Assembly (NCBI GenBank): GCA_964195155.1
Contig: CAXMOP010000099.1
Span: 1-59,290, forward strand
Direction: 5' to 3'
Length of the DNA stretch: 59,290 nucleotides
DNA from: JACZST01 sp964195155
Lineage (GTDB): Bacteria > Actinomycetota > Acidimicrobiia > Spongiisociales > UBA5794
Shown here: positions 24,764 through 33,251 of the stretch, piece by piece
How positions within the stretch are numbered: the stretch's first letter is position 1
Layout: each line of letters starts with the position of its first letter
Translations under genes and position numbers: made by a program
The notes under the pieces: model-generated
What the model was told of the DNA's origin: nothing
What the model saw: only the letters and a program-made list of their open reading frames with translations
Databases searched by the model: none

Positions 24764-24797
24764 GAATACCAAGGATGCGCATCGCGCGGGGGTTGTC

Positions 24798-25838
24798 GTG
24801 GCGGAGGCCGTCACACTCAAGGAAGTTGCCGCCGAGGCCGGCGTTCACGTGTCGACCGCATCGCGCGCCCTCAATCCCGAGACCCGCTCGGTGGTCAACG
24901 AGAAGACCGCGGTGCGCATCATCGAGGTTGCTGAGCGCCTCGGCTATCGACCGCACCCGCTTGCCCGCGGGCTCCGCACCAATCGGACGCTGACCATCGG
25001 GATGGTCGTGCCCGATCTGATGAATCCGCTGTTTCCCCCGATCTACGCCGGTGCGGAGTCGGTACTCGCGGACCACGGATACTCCCTTCTCGTCGGAACC
25101 GATGACGACGACGAAGCCAAGTCGCGTAGCGTGATCGGCGCCCTGCTGGAGCGCCGGGTCGATGGGCTGATCCTGGCCAATGCCCATCGTGGCTTCCCCC
25201 CGCCGACGTGGCGAGAGACGGTGCCAACCGTTCTGGTGAACCGGTCGGTCGAATCGCAGGCGTTTCCGGCGATCGTCGGCGATCACCACGCCGGGATCGG
25301 CTTGGCGGTTGAACACCTCGCTCGTTTGGGTCACACCGTCGTGGCACACATCGCCGGTCCCCAGGACCTCTCCACCGGGCTTGGCAGGCGCGAGGGCTTC
25401 GTGATGGCGATGGAACGCGAGGGCCTCGACGCGCCTCGCGACCTGATCGTGGAAGCCGAGGCATTCCGCATCGAGGCGGGTCGGATCGCCTGCGAAGGCC
25501 TTCTCGACTCCGGTAGGCAGTTCACGGCCATTGTCGCAGGAAACGACCTCATTGCCCTCGGCTGCTACGACGCGCTCGGCGAGCGGGGGATCTCGATTCC
25601 CGACGACCTCTCCATCACCGGATACAACGATTTGCGGTTCATCGACCGCGTCTTCCCACCGCTCACCTCGATCTCCGTTGACTATCGGGAGATGGGTGCG
25701 GTTGCGGCGCGCAACCTCGTGGGCCTCGTCACCGCGGAGCAAGGCCCTGACGAGTCCACGTTTCCGCTGGTCGAGCTGGCCCCATCGCTGGTGGTGAGGG
25801 CATCGACGGCGCCGCCGCCGGAGGCGAATCGAAGCTGA
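24798..25838 (+). CDS. LacI/GalR-family transcriptional regulator
   Basis: The 346-residue protein has the LacI N-terminal helix-turn-helix (VTLKEVAAEAGVHVSTASRALN, residues 5-26, in two parts) with hinge helix NEKTAVRIIEVAERLGYRP, then a type I periplasmic-binding-fold effector domain (TIGMVVPDLMNPLFP onward) ending near residue 335. It should bind palindromic TGNAANCGNTTNCA-like operators and release or bind them on sensing a sugar-type or acid ligand. GTG at 24798 places the HTH at the N-terminus; earlier in-frame starts lie inside the osmC-like gene. Matching operators occur at 24750, 21777 and more weakly 31687. Confidence 0.9.
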   Translation: MAEAVTLKEVAAEAGVHVSTASRALNPETRSVVNEKTAVRIIEVAERLGYRPHPLARGLRTNRTLTIGMVVPDLMNPLFPPIYAGAESVLADHGYSLLVGTDDDDEAKSRSVIGALLERRVDGLILANAHRGFPPPTWRETVPTVLVNRSVESQAFPAIVGDHHAGIGLAVEHLARLGHTVVAHIAGPQDLSTGLGRREGFVMAMEREGLDAPRDLIVEAEAFRIEAGRIACEGLLDSGRQFTAIVAGNDLIALGCYDALGERGISIPDDLSITGYNDLRFIDRVFPPLTSISVDYREMGAVAARNLVGLVTAEQGPDESTFPLVELAPSLVVRASTAPPPEANRS

Positions 25839-25842
25839 GCCC

Positions 25843-25873
25843 GCTGCGAAGCAGCAAGAGCGGGAAACAAAGA
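25843..25873 (+). repeat. Hairpin motif copy 1 (GCTGC-GAA-GCAGC plus conserved 3' tail)
   Basis: A 5-bp stem with a GAA loop is followed by AAGAGCGGGAAACAAAGA. The same 18-base tail follows a different but equally complementary stem at 51812-51844. It lies between the lacI-type stop and the convergent TauE gene. It may be a repeat element or a structured RNA 3' end. Confidence 0.5.
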
Positions 25874-25904
25874 ACCCCACGCGCGGAGACGGGCGAGGTT
25901 CACC

Positions 25905-26648
25905 TCAGGCGAACACCGACCACAGCAGCCGGAGGGCCGCCGCCGCCAGCACTGCTAGCACGAGTACCTGGAACGTTCGGTGCGAGACCCGCTCTCCGAC
26001 CCTCGTCCCGAGCGGCAGCACGACGACGACCGGGATGACGGCGATCGCAGCGGCGGCGAGACGCTCGGCGTCGTAGGCACCGACGGCGGCGAGCGACACG
26101 ATCTGCACCGCACCGAGCACGGCAAACGGCACGGTGACCGCAATGATGAAGGCCGTGCGCGGCAGGTTGAGGCTGTGGAAGTATGTGGCGACGACGGGAG
26201 CCGAGATCCCGGTCGCACCGTGCAGGCCGCCGGCAAAGAACCCTACCGGCGCCGAGAGACGTTGTGCCGCGCGCTCACCAAGCTGGAACTGGGGGGTGGC
26301 CAGATACCAGACGATGTATCCGATCACGGTCAGGGCGAGGATGAGCGACAGCACTCGGTCGTCCACACTCACCAGGATCCAGACCCCGATCAAGATGCCC
26401 ACCGTCCCGGCGATGAGCATCGGGATCAGGTAGCGGCGCACGGTGCTCGACGCCGTGCGGTTCTGCCACAACAGCCAGGCGTTGGCCACCAGCGTCGGAA
26501 TCGCAATCACCGCTACCGCGAATTCGACGCCGGCGAAAGAGGCAAGCACGGGTATGGCGAACATCGGGCCACCGATGCCGGTGATTCCCTTGACGAAGAA
26601 TCCGATGCTCACGGCGAGGAGCACGACGGCGATCTGTCCGTAGTCCAC
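25905..26648 (-). CDS. TauE/SafE-family membrane permease
   Basis: A 247-residue integral membrane protein with about eight hydrophobic segments. Diagnostic features are the N-terminal GFFVKGITGIGGPMFAIPVL (16-35) and the internal repeat GFFAGGLHGATGISAPVVATY, which match the two-fold TauE/SafE (PF01925) architecture. The family exports sulfite, sulfoacetate or other organic anions. It starts 9 bases after livM of the second transporter and is probably the last gene of that operon, suggesting that the imported substrate yields an anion that must be exported. Confidence 0.85.
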   Translation of the reverse strand: MDYGQIAVVLLAVSIGFFVKGITGIGGPMFAIPVLASFAGVEFAVAVIAIPTLVANAWLLWQNRTASSTVRRYLIPMLIAGTVGILIGVWILVSVDDRVLSLILALTVIGYIVWYLATPQFQLGERAAQRLSAPVGFFAGGLHGATGISAPVVATYFHSLNLPRTAFIIAVTVPFAVLGAVQIVSLAAVGAYDAERLAAAAIAVIPVVVVLPLGTRVGERVSHRTFQVLVLAVLAAAALRLLWSVFA

Positions 26649-26657
26649 CGGGCGCGC

Positions 26658-27692
26658 TCAGTCCCAGTCGAGGAAGGCGGGGAGCCAGCCCCTCTGTCGA
26701 AGCGTCCCGACGATCCCGAAGGGGAAGAACAACAGCACGGTTACCAGGAGGACACCGACGATGACGATGTTGATCTCGCTCGACCCGAACTGGACAATGC
26801 TGAACTCGTTGACCGCGTAGATCAGCACGGCACCGATCACGGGCCCGGCAACCGTGCCCCGCCCCCCGATGATCGCCATCAGGACCATCTGTGCCGAGAT
26901 GGCGACGGTGAAGAACAGCGTCGGGCGCACGAAGGCGAGTGAATAGCCCCACATGGCGCCGACGAACCCGATCCAGAAGGCACTGAGCGCGAAGGCGAGG
27001 ATCTTGTAGAAGCGGGTGGGGACGCCGGCCACCTCGGCCTTGGTCTCGTCTTCTGCAATCGCACGCAGCCCTAGCCCGAACTTGGAATGTGCCACCTGAT
27101 AGGAGAGAACAATCGAGCCCACCGCTGCGAGCAGCATCGCGTAGTAGAACGGTGCCTTCATCCAATCCTGCGGCAGCGGGATGCTGGGGAGCGGCAGCCC
27201 CGCGGTTCCGCCGAGGTAATCGACGTTCTCGAAAATGAGCAGGAACATGAACAGCAGGGCGATGGTCGAGATGATGAAGGCGGGCCCGCGGGTGCGCAGG
27301 GTGATGAACCCGGCCACCGTTCCCAGCGCCACTGCGGCAAGCCCGCCGACGACGGCCGTGAAAAACGGGGAGACCTGGTAGTAGTAGAGGGGCACCGCGG
27401 CGACGTAGCCGCCGACGCCGAGGAAGACGGCGTGGCCAAGCGAGATGTACCCGGCGTAGCCGCCGAGGATGTTCCAGCTCGACGCCATCGTGATCCACAT
27501 CAGCACGTTCGTCGCCAGCAGGATGTAGTAGTTGTAGGAGCCGATGTACGGGCGGAGGAGCGGCGCGATCAACAGCAGGAGTAGCAGGACCCCCGCAACT
27601 ACCCAGCGAGACTTTCCCGGTCCCTTTGGCGCGGTGACCGCCTCGACGACGCCGGGCTCGAGACCATCGGCGGTGGCGCGGTCCTCGATCAC
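26658..27692 (-). CDS. livM: Branched-chain amino acid-type ABC transporter permease LivM (second system)
   Basis: A 344-residue permease with SSWNILGGYAGYISLGHAVF (about 70-89), the LivM signature, and IIGGRGTVAGPVIGAVLI near the C-terminus. About ten hydrophobic segments are visible. The GTG at 27692 overlaps the livH stop (GTGA), the same junction type as in the first system. A longer in-frame reading back through livH is a shadow. It forms the pore with the adjacent LivH. Confidence 0.88.
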   Translation of the reverse strand: MIEDRATADGLEPGVVEAVTAPKGPGKSRWVVAGVLLLLLLIAPLLRPYIGSYNYYILLATNVLMWITMASSWNILGGYAGYISLGHAVFLGVGGYVAAVPLYYYQVSPFFTAVVGGLAAVALGTVAGFITLRTRGPAFIISTIALLFMFLLIFENVDYLGGTAGLPLPSIPLPQDWMKAPFYYAMLLAAVGSIVLSYQVAHSKFGLGLRAIAEDETKAEVAGVPTRFYKILAFALSAFWIGFVGAMWGYSLAFVRPTLFFTVAISAQMVLMAIIGGRGTVAGPVIGAVLIYAVNEFSIVQFGSSEINIVIVGVLLVTVLLFFPFGIVGTLRQRGWLPAFLDWD

Positions 27693-28564
27693 GCGGCGAC
27701 TTCCTTGCCGAACAGGCCGCGGGGCCGTATCAGCAGGATGCCGAACAGGGCGGCGTAAAACGCCATCGGGCCCCATCCGATACCCACGTAGTTGCCCACC
27801 AGCGAACTCGCCATGCCGAGGAGGAGGGCACCGATCACTGCCCCCTTGAGGCTCCCCATCCCACCGAGGACGACCAGGGCCAGCAGGATGGCGATCCACT
27901 GCCAGTGGCGGAAGGGGAAGAATGGGAACAGATAGCTCATCAACGCCCCGGAAGCGCCGGCGAGGGCGGCGCTGATCCCGAAAGAGATCGCCGACACCCG
28001 CCGAACGTTGACGCCGACCAGCTGGGCGGCGGCTCGGTTCTGCATCGTCGCCCGGATCCCATACCCGATTCTGGTGTAACGGAGAAAGGCCCACAATCCG
28101 CTGAGCAGCACGAAGCTGAGCATTGCCGCAAAGAACTGCCCGGTCGGCACGATGAGGTCTCCGATGAAGAAGGCGTCGGTGAGATAGCTGGGCGTGGCCT
28201 GGCGAAAAATCCCGGTGAAGCGCCAACCGAGCAACCCTTCGATCATGATGGCGACTCCGAAGGTCAGCAGCACGGTCATCTCCACAAACCGAGGGCTGCC
28301 CTCGATCCTGGTGAACAGCAAGAGGTACAAGCCGACTCCGGCGATGAAGAAGAGCGGCATGATGAAGAGGACGCTGAGGAGCGGATCGATGCCCAGCTTG
28401 TCGAAGGCGAAGAAGGCGACGTAGGCAGCGGCGACGATGAACACGGCATGGGCGAGGTTCACGATGCGCATCACCCCGAAAGCCACGGTCAAGCCGCTGG
28501 CGAAGAGGGCGTAGACCCCGCCGAGGAGCAGACCGAAGATCATCACCTGGACGAGTTCGGTCAT
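27689..28564 (-). CDS. livH: Branched-chain amino acid-type ABC transporter permease LivH (second system)
   Basis: A 291-residue permease beginning ELVQVMIFGLLLGGVYALFA, then IVNLAHAVFIVAAAYV and the coupling loop RYTRIGYGIRATMQNRAAA, ending LLIRPRGLFG. These are LivH-family hallmarks. ATG at 28564 is preferred to an upstream TTG at 28591. A 103-base gap separates it from livF, larger than other spacings in this operon (K-G-F-H-M order, unlike K-H-M-G-F in the first system). Confidence 0.88.
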   Translation of the reverse strand: MTELVQVMIFGLLLGGVYALFASGLTVAFGVMRIVNLAHAVFIVAAAYVAFFAFDKLGIDPLLSVLFIMPLFFIAGVGLYLLLFTRIEGSPRFVEMTVLLTFGVAIMIEGLLGWRFTGIFRQATPSYLTDAFFIGDLIVPTGQFFAAMLSFVLLSGLWAFLRYTRIGYGIRATMQNRAAAQLVGVNVRRVSAISFGISAALAGASGALMSYLFPFFPFRHWQWIAILLALVVLGGMGSLKGAVIGALLLGMASSLVGNYVGIGWGPMAFYAALFGILLIRPRGLFGKEVAA

Positions 28565-28667
28565 GGCGCGTTCTCGGAGGGTGGTCGGCAATCCTCAAGC
28601 GAGCCAACTCTGCCATCAGAAGCCCAAGCAGCCGACCGATCCCACCCGTGGTGGCTCGTAGCACTCG

Positions 28668-29411
28668 TCATTGGCGACCACCCTCCTCGCTGGCGACGGT
28701 CTTGCCCAGGTACAGCTCACGGATCCGTGGGTCCTCCAAGATGGTGTCGGCCGGTCCCTGGAATCGGACGATCCCGAGGTCGAGGACGACACCCCAGTCG
28801 GCGATCTCGAGCCCGCGCACCGCGTTCTGCTCAACCATCACGATGGTGATGCCAAGCCCTTCCAGCTCCCGGATCGTGGCGAAGATGTGGTCGGCGATCT
28901 GTGGGGCCAGACCCAGGCTTGGCTCGTCGAGCATCAGTACCTCGGGGTCGATCATCAGGGCGCGTCCCAGGGCCAGCATTTGCTGCTGGCCACCAGACAG
29001 CTTGCCGGCGTCGAGGGATGCTCGCTCGGCGAGGATCGGGAACAGCTCGTACACTCGATCCATCCGCTCCTTGATCACCGACCGATCTCGTTCCAGATAG
29101 GCGCCGATGATGAGGTTCTCCTTCACGCTCATCTCGGGGAAGACGGCCTGATCTTGCGGAACGAAACAGATGCCGGCGGCAAGGATCTGATCTGGCCGCG
29201 CTCCGTCGAACGGCACCCCACGAAAGACCACTTCCCCGGATCGCGGGTGGATCAACCCGGAGATCACCTTCAACAGCGTCGACTTGCCGGCGCCGTTGGG
29301 CCCGATGATGCAGTACGACTTGCCGGCCTCCACTTCGAGGGACAGGGCCTTGAGAATGTCGGGCCCCTGCCCGTAGCCGGCGTCGACGCTGCGCACCTCG
29401 AGCAGCGCCAT
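28668..29411 (-). CDS. livF: Branched-chain amino acid-type ABC transporter ATPase LivF (second system)
   Basis: A 247-residue ABC ATPase with Walker A GPNGAGKST, signature LSGGQQQ, Walker B VLMLDEPSLGLAP and the LivF-type FVPQDQAVFPEMSV. Its ATG at 29411 overlaps the livG stop; a GTG three bases earlier is equally possible. It powers the second Liv system together with LivG. Confidence 0.9.
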   Translation of the reverse strand: MALLEVRSVDAGYGQGPDILKALSLEVEAGKSYCIIGPNGAGKSTLLKVISGLIHPRSGEVVFRGVPFDGARPDQILAAGICFVPQDQAVFPEMSVKENLIIGAYLERDRSVIKERMDRVYELFPILAERASLDAGKLSGGQQQMLALGRALMIDPEVLMLDEPSLGLAPQIADHIFATIRELEGLGITIVMVEQNAVRGLEIADWGVVLDLGIVRFQGPADTILEDPRIRELYLGKTVASEEGGRQ

Positions 29412-30148
29412 CACACCTTCCCCAGATAGGCGTCGAGGACCCGGTTGTCGCTCTGCACCTCGTCCGGTGTTCCGTGGAGCATGACCTCACCGTGAGCCAT
29501 GACGATCACCGAATCGCTGAGATCCATGACGAGATCCATGTTGTGCTCGACGATGAAGAAGGTGAGCCCGTTGCCGTTGAGCTCCCTGATACGGGCCACC
29601 ATGCGCTTGAGGAGAGCAGGGTTCACCCCACCAGCGGGCTCGTCGAGGAGCACGATCCGCGGACCGGACATCAGCACCGCGGAGAACTCGAGCAGTTTGC
29701 GTTGCCCGTAGGAGAGCGCCTCTGCGTTGGTGTAGGCGTACTCCGCAATGCCGACGAATTCGAGCAGCTCGAGGGCGCGCTCAATCTCGTGGTCGAGCAT
29801 CCGCGACCCGAAGATGCTGCGTACATCGCTGCCGGAGGAGCCGACGACCATATTCTCGAGGACCGTCATGTCACCGAGCGTCCTCGTCACCTGGAATGTC
29901 CTCCCGATGCCAAGCCGGGTGAGCTTGTGCGGCATCTTCCGGGTGACATTCTTCCCATCGAAGGTGACCGTGCCCGAATCGGTGCGGATGACGTTGTTGA
30001 TGAGGTTGAAGGTGGTGGTCTTACCGGCCCCGTTGGGCCCGATAAGCGAGGTGATCGAGCCGTCCTCGACGGCGAAGCTGCAGTCCTTCACGGCGTGGAT
30101 GCCGCCAAAGCTCTTGTTGAGGCCTGAGACCTCGAGCGTCACCGCCAC
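29411..30148 (-). CDS. livG: Branched-chain amino acid-type ABC transporter ATPase LivG (second system)
   Basis: A 245-residue ABC ATPase with Walker A GPNGAGKTT, signature-like LSYGQRK, Walker B IVLLDEPAGGVNP and the LivG-type GRTFQVTRTLGDMTVLENM. The LSYGQ form of the signature is common in LivG. The GTG at 30148 is preceded by GAGGAAGTG. It is separated from livK by a strong hairpin and overlaps livF. Confidence 0.9.
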   Translation of the reverse strand: MAVTLEVSGLNKSFGGIHAVKDCSFAVEDGSITSLIGPNGAGKTTTFNLINNVIRTDSGTVTFDGKNVTRKMPHKLTRLGIGRTFQVTRTLGDMTVLENMVVGSSGSDVRSIFGSRMLDHEIERALELLEFVGIAEYAYTNAEALSYGQRKLLEFSAVLMSGPRIVLLDEPAGGVNPALLKRMVARIRELNGNGLTFFIVEHNMDLVMDLSDSVIVMAHGEVMLHGTPDEVQSDNRVLDAYLGKV

Positions 30149-30206
30149 GTCACTTCCTCATCTCGGTTCTGTCCTTGAGCATACGACCAGACGCCGCCAG
30201 GCCATA

Positions 30207-30239
30207 CAGATGGGGCACCGCGGTCCGGTGCCCCATCTG
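30207..30239 (-). terminator. Hairpin between livK and livG (second system)
   Basis: A perfect 14-bp stem (30207-30220 with 30226-30239) has the 5-base loop CGGTC. No U-tract follows on the minus strand. It occupies the same place as the hairpin after the first livK and probably gives livK mRNA higher abundance than the rest of the operon. Confidence 0.5.
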
Positions 30240-30261
30240 CTCAGCACAGTTGTTTCGGTGG

Positions 30262-31638
30262 TTACGAGAACTCGGACTTGGGGTAGATCAGGTCGACCAC
30301 GCCGGGGAACTCATCCACCGGGTAGACGAACTCCAGGGTCCCGTCCTGCCACTGCGTCATGATCAGCGACCGGTCGAGCGGCAGCCCGCGCTCGTCCCAG
30401 ACGAACGGGCCGAGAACGGTGCTCACCGGGTCGGTCGGACCGCGGTCGTGCAGCCACTGCTGCATTGCCGCGTGGTCGACACCACCGGTGCCGAGGATCG
30501 CTTGCTCCATGCCCTGGCACACAGCAAACGGGATCGCCTCGTCCTCATCGGGAGCACGGCCGAAGGAGGCCGTGAAGTTGTCGATGAAGTCCTGGTTGGT
30601 GTAGGGCTGGCCCGCAAGCGTGCCCTCCCAGTTGGCTAGCGGATGCCACGAGCCGTGGACGGTGATGTTGTTCGCGTTGTCGCCGAGCGTGTCCAGGAAC
30701 TCAGTCTGGGCCCCCTGCGACATCCACAGCAACTTGGGCTGGTAGTCGACCGTTGCCATCGCATTAACCAGCGAGATCGCCTCGTCCGGTGACGCCGTGG
30801 CGGCGAACACCAGCTCGGCGCCGCTGTTCTTCATCGAGTTCGCCAGCGTGTTCCAGTCGGTGAACGGGATCGGCCATGTCTCTTGGTAGACCACGACGAT
30901 CTCGGTGTCCGCGAGGAATCCGGGGAGCTCGACCAGCACATCTCCGCCACCGGGCTCGCGCACCTCGCCACCTACCAGGCCGGTGACAATCGCCGAGGCG
31001 AAGAAGTCGTCGGCGTCGACGATGGCAACCGTGGTCGGCGCCGGGTCGATGATGCCCTGCTCGACGTAGTACTCGATCATCGCTAGCGGCGAGGCGCCGA
31101 TCTCCTCGGCTGCGTTCTGCTGGAAGTAGAAGATGTTCTCATATCCCCGCGACCAGATTCGCAGCGCACCACCCGATGGGATCGGGTACACCATGCCCGC
31201 GTCGCGAGCCGCGGTCGAAGCCGGGAATGTCAACAGGCTGGAGAACGTGCCCAGCAGCACGTCTGCTTCTTCGATGTGGCGCTGGATCTGTGATACCGCC
31301 TGCTCCGGTGTCGACTGGTTGTCCTCGCCGAGGTACTGCACCTCGTGACCGAGGAGGCCGCCGAGGCGGTTGATCTCATCGACGCAGAACTGGTAGCCGT
31401 CGTTGTGCTTGGAGCCGGGGATGGCGAAGTCGCCGGTCAGCGGAAGTGATGCGGCGAAGATGTACGGCTCCATGGCCTCTTCTTCGCCGGCTGTCGTTGT
31501 GGTCTCTTCCGCTGCTGCTGTGGTCGTCGTCGCTGCGGACTCGCCCGCGGTGGTGGTCGTGTCGTCGCTGTCGCCGCATGCCGCTGCTACCAACGCCAGC
31601 GCGGCGAGCAGTACGAACAGTCTGGAAAATCGTCTCAT
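30262..31638 (-). CDS. livK: ABC transporter substrate-binding lipoprotein (LivK-like, second system)
   Basis: A 458-residue periplasmic-binding-fold lipoprotein: signal peptide residues 1-20, lipobox ALVAAAC with Cys21, a Thr/Ala/Glu-rich linker to about residue 54, then the domain beginning PYIFAASLPLTGDF. GGGAGG lies 7 bases before the ATG. Overall it resembles the urea/amide and aliphatic-acid branch of LivK-like proteins more than leucine-binding proteins, but the ligand is not predictable. It is the first gene of a KGFHM-TauE operon and is divergent from the uronate operon; a LacI-type operator-like palindrome lies in the shared region. Confidence 0.9.
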   Translation of the reverse strand: MRRFSRLFVLLAALALVAAACGDSDDTTTTAGESAATTTTAAAEETTTTAGEEEAMEPYIFAASLPLTGDFAIPGSKHNDGYQFCVDEINRLGGLLGHEVQYLGEDNQSTPEQAVSQIQRHIEEADVLLGTFSSLLTFPASTAARDAGMVYPIPSGGALRIWSRGYENIFYFQQNAAEEIGASPLAMIEYYVEQGIIDPAPTTVAIVDADDFFASAIVTGLVGGEVREPGGGDVLVELPGFLADTEIVVVYQETWPIPFTDWNTLANSMKNSGAELVFAATASPDEAISLVNAMATVDYQPKLLWMSQGAQTEFLDTLGDNANNITVHGSWHPLANWEGTLAGQPYTNQDFIDNFTASFGRAPDEDEAIPFAVCQGMEQAILGTGGVDHAAMQQWLHDRGPTDPVSTVLGPFVWDERGLPLDRSLIMTQWQDGTLEFVYPVDEFPGVVDLIYPKSEFS

Positions 31639-31686
31639 GAATGCCTCCCATGAATTTCGGCCCGTCGCGGCGCAGCGTACTTCGTC

Positions 31687-31700
31687 CGCAATCGATTGTG
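31687..31700. promoter_or_regulatory. Weak LacI-type operator between livK and the uronate operon
   Basis: CGCAATCGATTGTG contains the perfect palindrome CAATCGATTG and matches 7 of 10 fixed positions of TGNAANCGNTTNCA. On the minus strand it falls between TTGCAC and TACGCT (18-base spacing), a possible livK promoter. It differs by one base in the core from the operators at 21777 and 24750. Confidence 0.35.
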
Positions 31701-31794
31701 CAAAGCAACCAATCTCTGCCCCCGCAGAGCCCTTGCATCGTCCCCGGCTGCTATTTTCGACCTTCAGGACTCCATGTTCGAGGGAGGTCGGTAC

Positions 31795-31878
31795 GTGCCC
31801 ATTGACCCGAAGGCGGCCGACTCGACGGAATTCGACGTGGTCACTCTCGGCGAGGCGACCGCCCGGATCAAGCGCTGA
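31795..31878 (+). pseudogene. N-terminal remnant of a PfkB-family sugar kinase (KDG kinase-like)
   Basis: GTG at 31795, with GGGAGGT 7 bases before it, opens a 27-residue frame containing FDVVTLGEATARI, the conserved first strand of PfkB/ribokinase-fold 2-keto-3-deoxygluconate kinases. The frame ends at a TGA that overlaps the ATG of the GH88 gene. The rest of the kinase, including the GAGD catalytic motif, is absent. The remnant retains its ribosome binding site and may now serve as a coupled leader for GH88. An ATG at 31774 is also in frame. Confidence 0.6.
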
Positions 31879-33251
31879 TGGTCGACATCGATAAAGAGAT
31901 GGAAGCCGCTTCGCTCGGCGCAGGATTGGATCGGCTCTGGGCTCTGTCCGGTCCGAAGGTGAAGCACCTGTGCACCGACTACCCCGCCGATGCAGGGACG
32001 CCGGTGTTCACGATCGATGGCAGCTACACCTCTCGCGGCTGGACGGAGTGGACCGAGGGGTTCCTGTACGGGTGGGTGATCCTCCACTTCGACGCGACGG
32101 GTGATGAGGAGGCGCTCGAGCTTGGCAGGAGCCTGACACGAGATCGGATGGCGCCGCATCTCACCCATACGGGGGTGCACGACCACGGGTTCAACAACGT
32201 CAGCACCTTTGGCAACCTCCGGAGGCTGATGCTGGAGGGAAGGACACCGCTGGATGCCTGGGAGCTCGCCTTCTACGAGCAAGCGCTGCGCGTGAGCGGA
32301 GCGGTACAGGCCTCCCGGTGGGCAGAGACGGCTTCCGGCGGCGGATACATCTACTCGTTCAACGGTCCGCACTCGCTGTTTTGCGACACGATTCGGTCGG
32401 TTCGGGCGCTCATGGTTGGCCATCAGCTTGGCCAGGTGCTCATGGGGGAGAACGACGAGCGGATCTCACTCCTCAGGCGCGGCGTCGAGCACGCTGCCAC
32501 CACCGCCGAATACAACGTCTACTACGCCGAGGACCGCGACATCTACGACGAATGGGGACGCGTCGCGCACGAGAGCACGTTCAATAGCAACGACGGCAGC
32601 TACCGGGCACCGAGTACCCAGCAGGGGTATTCGCCGTTCACCACATGGACTCGCGGCCTGGCCTGGGTGATGGCCGGGTATGCCGAGCTGCTCGAATTCC
32701 TCGACACCGTGGATGACGAAGCGCTCGATCCTCTCGGCGGCCGAGCCGCGATCGAGGCATGGATGCTTCGGGCGGCACGAGCCTCCTGTGATTTCTATCT
32801 CGACAACACGCCCACGGATGGGATTCCCTACTGGGACACGGGTGCGCCGGGTCTGGTGCACCTGGGCGACTACCTCGATCGGCCGGCAGAGCCCCACAAC
32901 CAGTACGAGCCGGTCGACTCGTCTGCTGCGGCCATCGGCGCCCAGGGGCTGATCCGCCTCGGCCGCTACCTGATGGCTCGTTCCGATCCCGAGGGAAACC
33001 GCTACTACCAGGCCGGGCTCACCGTGCTGCACACGCTGCTCGGCGACCCGTACCTCAGCACCGACCCGGATCACCAGGGCCTGCTCCTGCACGGGGTCTA
33101 CCACCGGCCTCGTGGATGGGACCATGCGACGGGAGCGGTGCCTTCGGGCGAGTCGGTGCTCTGGGGCGACTACCACCTGGTCGAGGCGGCGCTTCTGGTG
33201 CAGCGCCTGGCCAACGACGATCCGTACTACACGTTCTTTGGGGGATCATGA
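31878..33251 (+). CDS. Glycoside hydrolase family 88, unsaturated uronyl hydrolase-like
   Basis: The 457-residue protein shows the GH88 (alpha/alpha)6-barrel signature: WTEGFLYGWVILHFDATGD (about 55-73), ASGGGYIYSFNGPHSLFCDTI, YSPFTTWTRGLAW (about 251-263), GIPYWDTGAPG and EPVDSSAAAIGAQGLIRLG. The family hydrates the double bond of unsaturated glucuronyl or galacturonyl residues left by polysaccharide lyases, releasing a keto-uronate. There is no signal peptide, so it acts on imported oligosaccharides. It is translationally coupled at both ends and heads the sugar-acid operon. Confidence 0.85.
   Translation: MVDIDKEMEAASLGAGLDRLWALSGPKVKHLCTDYPADAGTPVFTIDGSYTSRGWTEWTEGFLYGWVILHFDATGDEEALELGRSLTRDRMAPHLTHTGVHDHGFNNVSTFGNLRRLMLEGRTPLDAWELAFYEQALRVSGAVQASRWAETASGGGYIYSFNGPHSLFCDTIRSVRALMVGHQLGQVLMGENDERISLLRRGVEHAATTAEYNVYYAEDRDIYDEWGRVAHESTFNSNDGSYRAPSTQQGYSPFTTWTRGLAWVMAGYAELLEFLDTVDDEALDPLGGRAAIEAWMLRAARASCDFYLDNTPTDGIPYWDTGAPGLVHLGDYLDRPAEPHNQYEPVDSSAAAIGAQGLIRLGRYLMARSDPEGNRYYQAGLTVLHTLLGDPYLSTDPDHQGLLLHGVYHRPRGWDHATGAVPSGESVLWGDYHLVEAALLVQRLANDDPYYTFFGGS

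Noticed and set aside
24633..24797. Upstream start for the LacI-type regulator
   Set aside because: The extra residues are antisense to osmC, and the HTH domain begins at the GTG at 24798.
27693..28664. N-terminal extension of the second livM
   Set aside because: The same situation: shadow of livH, with the real start at GTG 27692.
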